Source: Brevundimonas sp. (GTDB taxonomy: Bacteria > Pseudomonadota > Alphaproteobacteria > Caulobacterales > Caulobacteraceae). From it: a stretch of DNA of 64,000 nt. A model generated the notes under the pieces. That model had not been told where the DNA came from. It worked only from the letters and a program-made list of their open reading frames with translations, and did not search any database. This document shows positions 62,955 to 64,000 of this stretch, piece by piece (positions within the stretch are counted from its first letter, which is position 1; each line of letters opens with the position of its first letter). The stretch spans positions 62,001 through 126,000 of the forward strand of contig NZ_JAIYCP010000033.1 of NCBI RefSeq assembly GCF_027487935.1. Direction: 5' to 3'. Both the position numbers and the translations under genes were made by a program.

Positions 62955-63590
62955 CTACCAGCGACCGCCGCCCCGAACCGGACGCAGCGACGAGATGCGG
63001 TCGTTCATGCCCCAGCGCTGCAGGTTGCGAACGTCGCCGCGGAAAGTCTGGCAGAACCCGCGATAGTAGGCGTCGGTGCAGGCTTCCCACTCACCCTGGA
63101 ACCGCATCGAACTGATGGCGTCGTTGAAGCCCGTATTGGCCAGGTTCGGCATCTCATTGTCGAACCGGAAGCTGGGGCCGCGGTATTCGGAGTCGCGGAA
63201 GATGGTCACAGAGTTTCGCCCGCCGCCGCCCCAACCGCCGCCACCACCACCGCCCCAGCCGCCGCCGCCGCCACCGCCACCGCCACCGCCACCGCCACCG
63301 CCACCGCGGTCTTCAAACTCACCGCGGTTCGGGCCGCAAACCAGCAGCCCGTCGTTGTTGCGAATCTCAAAATCGGTGCAGCGGTTCAGCTCGATCGAGG
63401 TTTCGCGAATGTTGCCGCGGTTGTTTCGGCAATCGGCATAAAGCCGGCCCCGGTTCACATATTCACCACTGCAGCTGTCGCGATAGTCACCGCGCGGGGC
63501 ACCCCGCTCGGGACCGCCGGGGATCTGCGGAGCGAACTCCTGCCCGGCACCTGTAACGACCGCAGCGGCGGCCAGCATTTCGATCAGCAT
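62955..63590 (-). CDS. CVNH domain, glycine-rich linker and beta/gamma-crystallin domain fusion
   Basis: 211 residues with three parts. A CVNH (cyanovirin-N homology) lectin-like domain at about 35-90, DSCSGEYVNRGRLYADCRNN through LNRCTDFEIRNN to LLVCG, holding four cysteines. A linker of about 30 residues, nearly all Gly with two Trp. A beta/gamma-crystallin Greek-key pair with the Ca-binding N/D-N/D-x-x-S/T-S motif twice, as FNDAISSM and MNDRISSL, and two further Cys. The N-terminus MLIEMLAAAAVVTGAG looks like a short, weak signal without a basic n-region. GGGAGG lies seven bases before ATG 63590. Confidence 0.8.
   Translation of the reverse strand: MLIEMLAAAAVVTGAGQEFAPQIPGGPERGAPRGDYRDSCSGEYVNRGRLYADCRNNRGNIRETSIELNRCTDFEIRNNDGLLVCGPNRGEFEDRGGGGGGGGGGGGGGGGWGGGGGGGWGGGGRNSVTIFRDSEYRGPSFRFDNEMPNLANTGFNDAISSMRFQGEWEACTDAYYRGFCQTFRGDVRNLQRWGMNDRISSLRPVRGGGRW
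63270..63305. repeat. Hexanucleotide microsatellite, six GCCACC units
   Basis: Six perfect tandem copies of GCCACC on the plus strand, GGTGGC on the coding strand, each adding two Gly to the linker of the CVNH/crystallin protein. Flanking GCCGCC triplets extend the tract. Confidence 0.95.
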
Positions 63591-63733
63591 GGCAGTTCCT
63601 CCCGTGTATTCGATCCCGACGCACAACGCGTCTGTGAGGGGACTGTTGCAATGGCTGGATGAACCTCGGCTGTATGCGTTTGTCGGGTTCCGTTTTCTTT
63701 TCCGGCGAATGGGACTATATCGCGGTCAACAAC

Positions 63734-63785
63734 GCCCGGTCGAAAGGCCGGGCGCCGTCGTATCCAGAGCCCGGTTTTCGGGCTC
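63734..63785 (+). promoter_or_regulatory. Two tandem hairpins in the trcR leader
   Basis: Stem GCCCGG (63734-63739) pairs with CCGGGC (63748-63753); stem GAGCCCG (63767-63773) pairs with CGGGCTC (63779-63785). The second ends 22 bases before the trcR start. No T-run follows on the plus strand, so a terminator is unlikely. The rest of the 63591-63807 gap (217 bases) has a TATAT-like patch near 63715 but no assignable promoter. Confidence 0.4.
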
Positions 63786-63807
63786 AAACAAGAACCGGAA
63801 TGCCCCC

Positions 63808-64000
63808 ATGACCGACATCCTGATGCCCAAGGCCACCGCGGTCTGGCTGGTCGACAACACCTCCCTGACCTTCGAGCAGATCGCCGACTTCTGTGGTCTT
63901 CATCCGCTGGAAGTGCGCGGTATCGCCGATGGCGATGTGGCCCGGGACATCCGCGGTGCCGATCCGCTGGTCAATGGCCAGCTGACCCGCGAGGAACTGG
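63808..64000 (+). CDS. trcR: Cell-cycle transcriptional regulator TrcR (DUF1013), N-terminal part
   Basis: First 64 residues; the gene runs off the window. Text matches DUF1013: MTDILMPKATAVWLVDNTSL, FEQIADFCGLHPLEVRGIAD and DIRGADPLVNGQLTREEL. The first 40 residues form a helix-turn-helix-like region. The family is confined to alphaproteobacteria and acts in the CtrA cell-cycle network in some species. ATG 63808 is the clear start. Confidence 0.9.
   Translation, partial: MTDILMPKATAVWLVDNTSLTFEQIADFCGLHPLEVRGIADGDVARDIRGADPLVNGQLTREEL

Overview
The window is about 64 kb of dense, very GC-rich chromosome from an alphaproteobacterium. The gene content points to Caulobacterales and most resembles Brevundimonas or Caulobacter: a TrcR/DUF1013 cell-cycle regulator, DUF1465 and DUF1192 proteins, an ETC complex I (NDUFS4-like) subunit gene, a class I PHA synthase, and the order yfgM-bamB-der. 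The genus is an inference from recognition of protein families; no 16S or marker search was possible. I identified 69 protein genes, two of them cut by the window ends, and three tRNA genes. There is no CRISPR array, prophage or complete insertion sequence. Most genes lie in short, overlapping operons, and neighbours often share stop or start codons.

Layout. 1-5.2 kb: tRNA and rRNA modification (pseudouridine synthase, tadA), shikimate pathway (aroK-aroB, followed by a GNAT gene), xerD and accA. 5.3-12.3 kb: a receiver protein with an unknown partner, an Atm1-type ABC exporter, radA, cvpA, purF and a VOC protein. 12.3-12.9 kb: a ParDE-type toxin-antitoxin pair. 13-18.5 kb: an SDR, then der, bamB and a YfgM-like gene (outer-membrane assembly), then panB. 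18.5-21.3 kb: an ECF sigma cassette (DUF6249 protein, sigma factor, membrane partner), an ArsC-like protein and a DUF5666-like lipoprotein. 21.5-27.4 kb: mfd, sdhE and the divergent recG. 27.4-28.1 kb: a small islet of long inverted repeats plus one gene of atypical codon use. 28.1-32.6 kb: LPS inner-core precursors (kdsA, then hldE-hldD with a DUF3089 gene). 32.7-37.8 kb: a CPD photolyase, cyclopropane fatty-acid synthase, an iron-sulfur (6-4)-type photolyase and a sulfurtransferase. 37.8-44.6 kb: membrane and transport genes, tRNA-Arg, tRNA-Pro, tRNA-Glu, cytochrome b561, a VIT family protein and a double cold-shock protein. 44.7-52.5 kb: recJ, glpX, phaC, msrB and argC. 53-54 kb: rplM-rpsI with a clear terminator. 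54.4-64 kb: RidA, a FemAB/GNAT-like protein, a HIT protein, an MsbA-like ABC exporter, rpmE, an L,D-transpeptidase, DUF1465 and DUF1192 proteins, a quinone oxidoreductase, a predicted secreted CVNH plus beta/gamma-crystallin fusion, and the start of trcR.

The genes are mainly housekeeping, with several envelope and damage-defence themes: BAM assembly, Kdo/heptose synthesis, Cfa, two photolyases, RadA, RecG, RecJ, Mfd and MsrB. The observations most worth a second look are the CVNH/beta-gamma-crystallin fusion with its polyglycine microsatellite linker, four unrelated families of intergenic inverted repeats, the photolyase-Cfa-FeS photolyase cluster, and the ECF sigma cassette whose membrane partner has no recognisable anti-sigma domain. 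I found no convincing wholly new multi-gene system.
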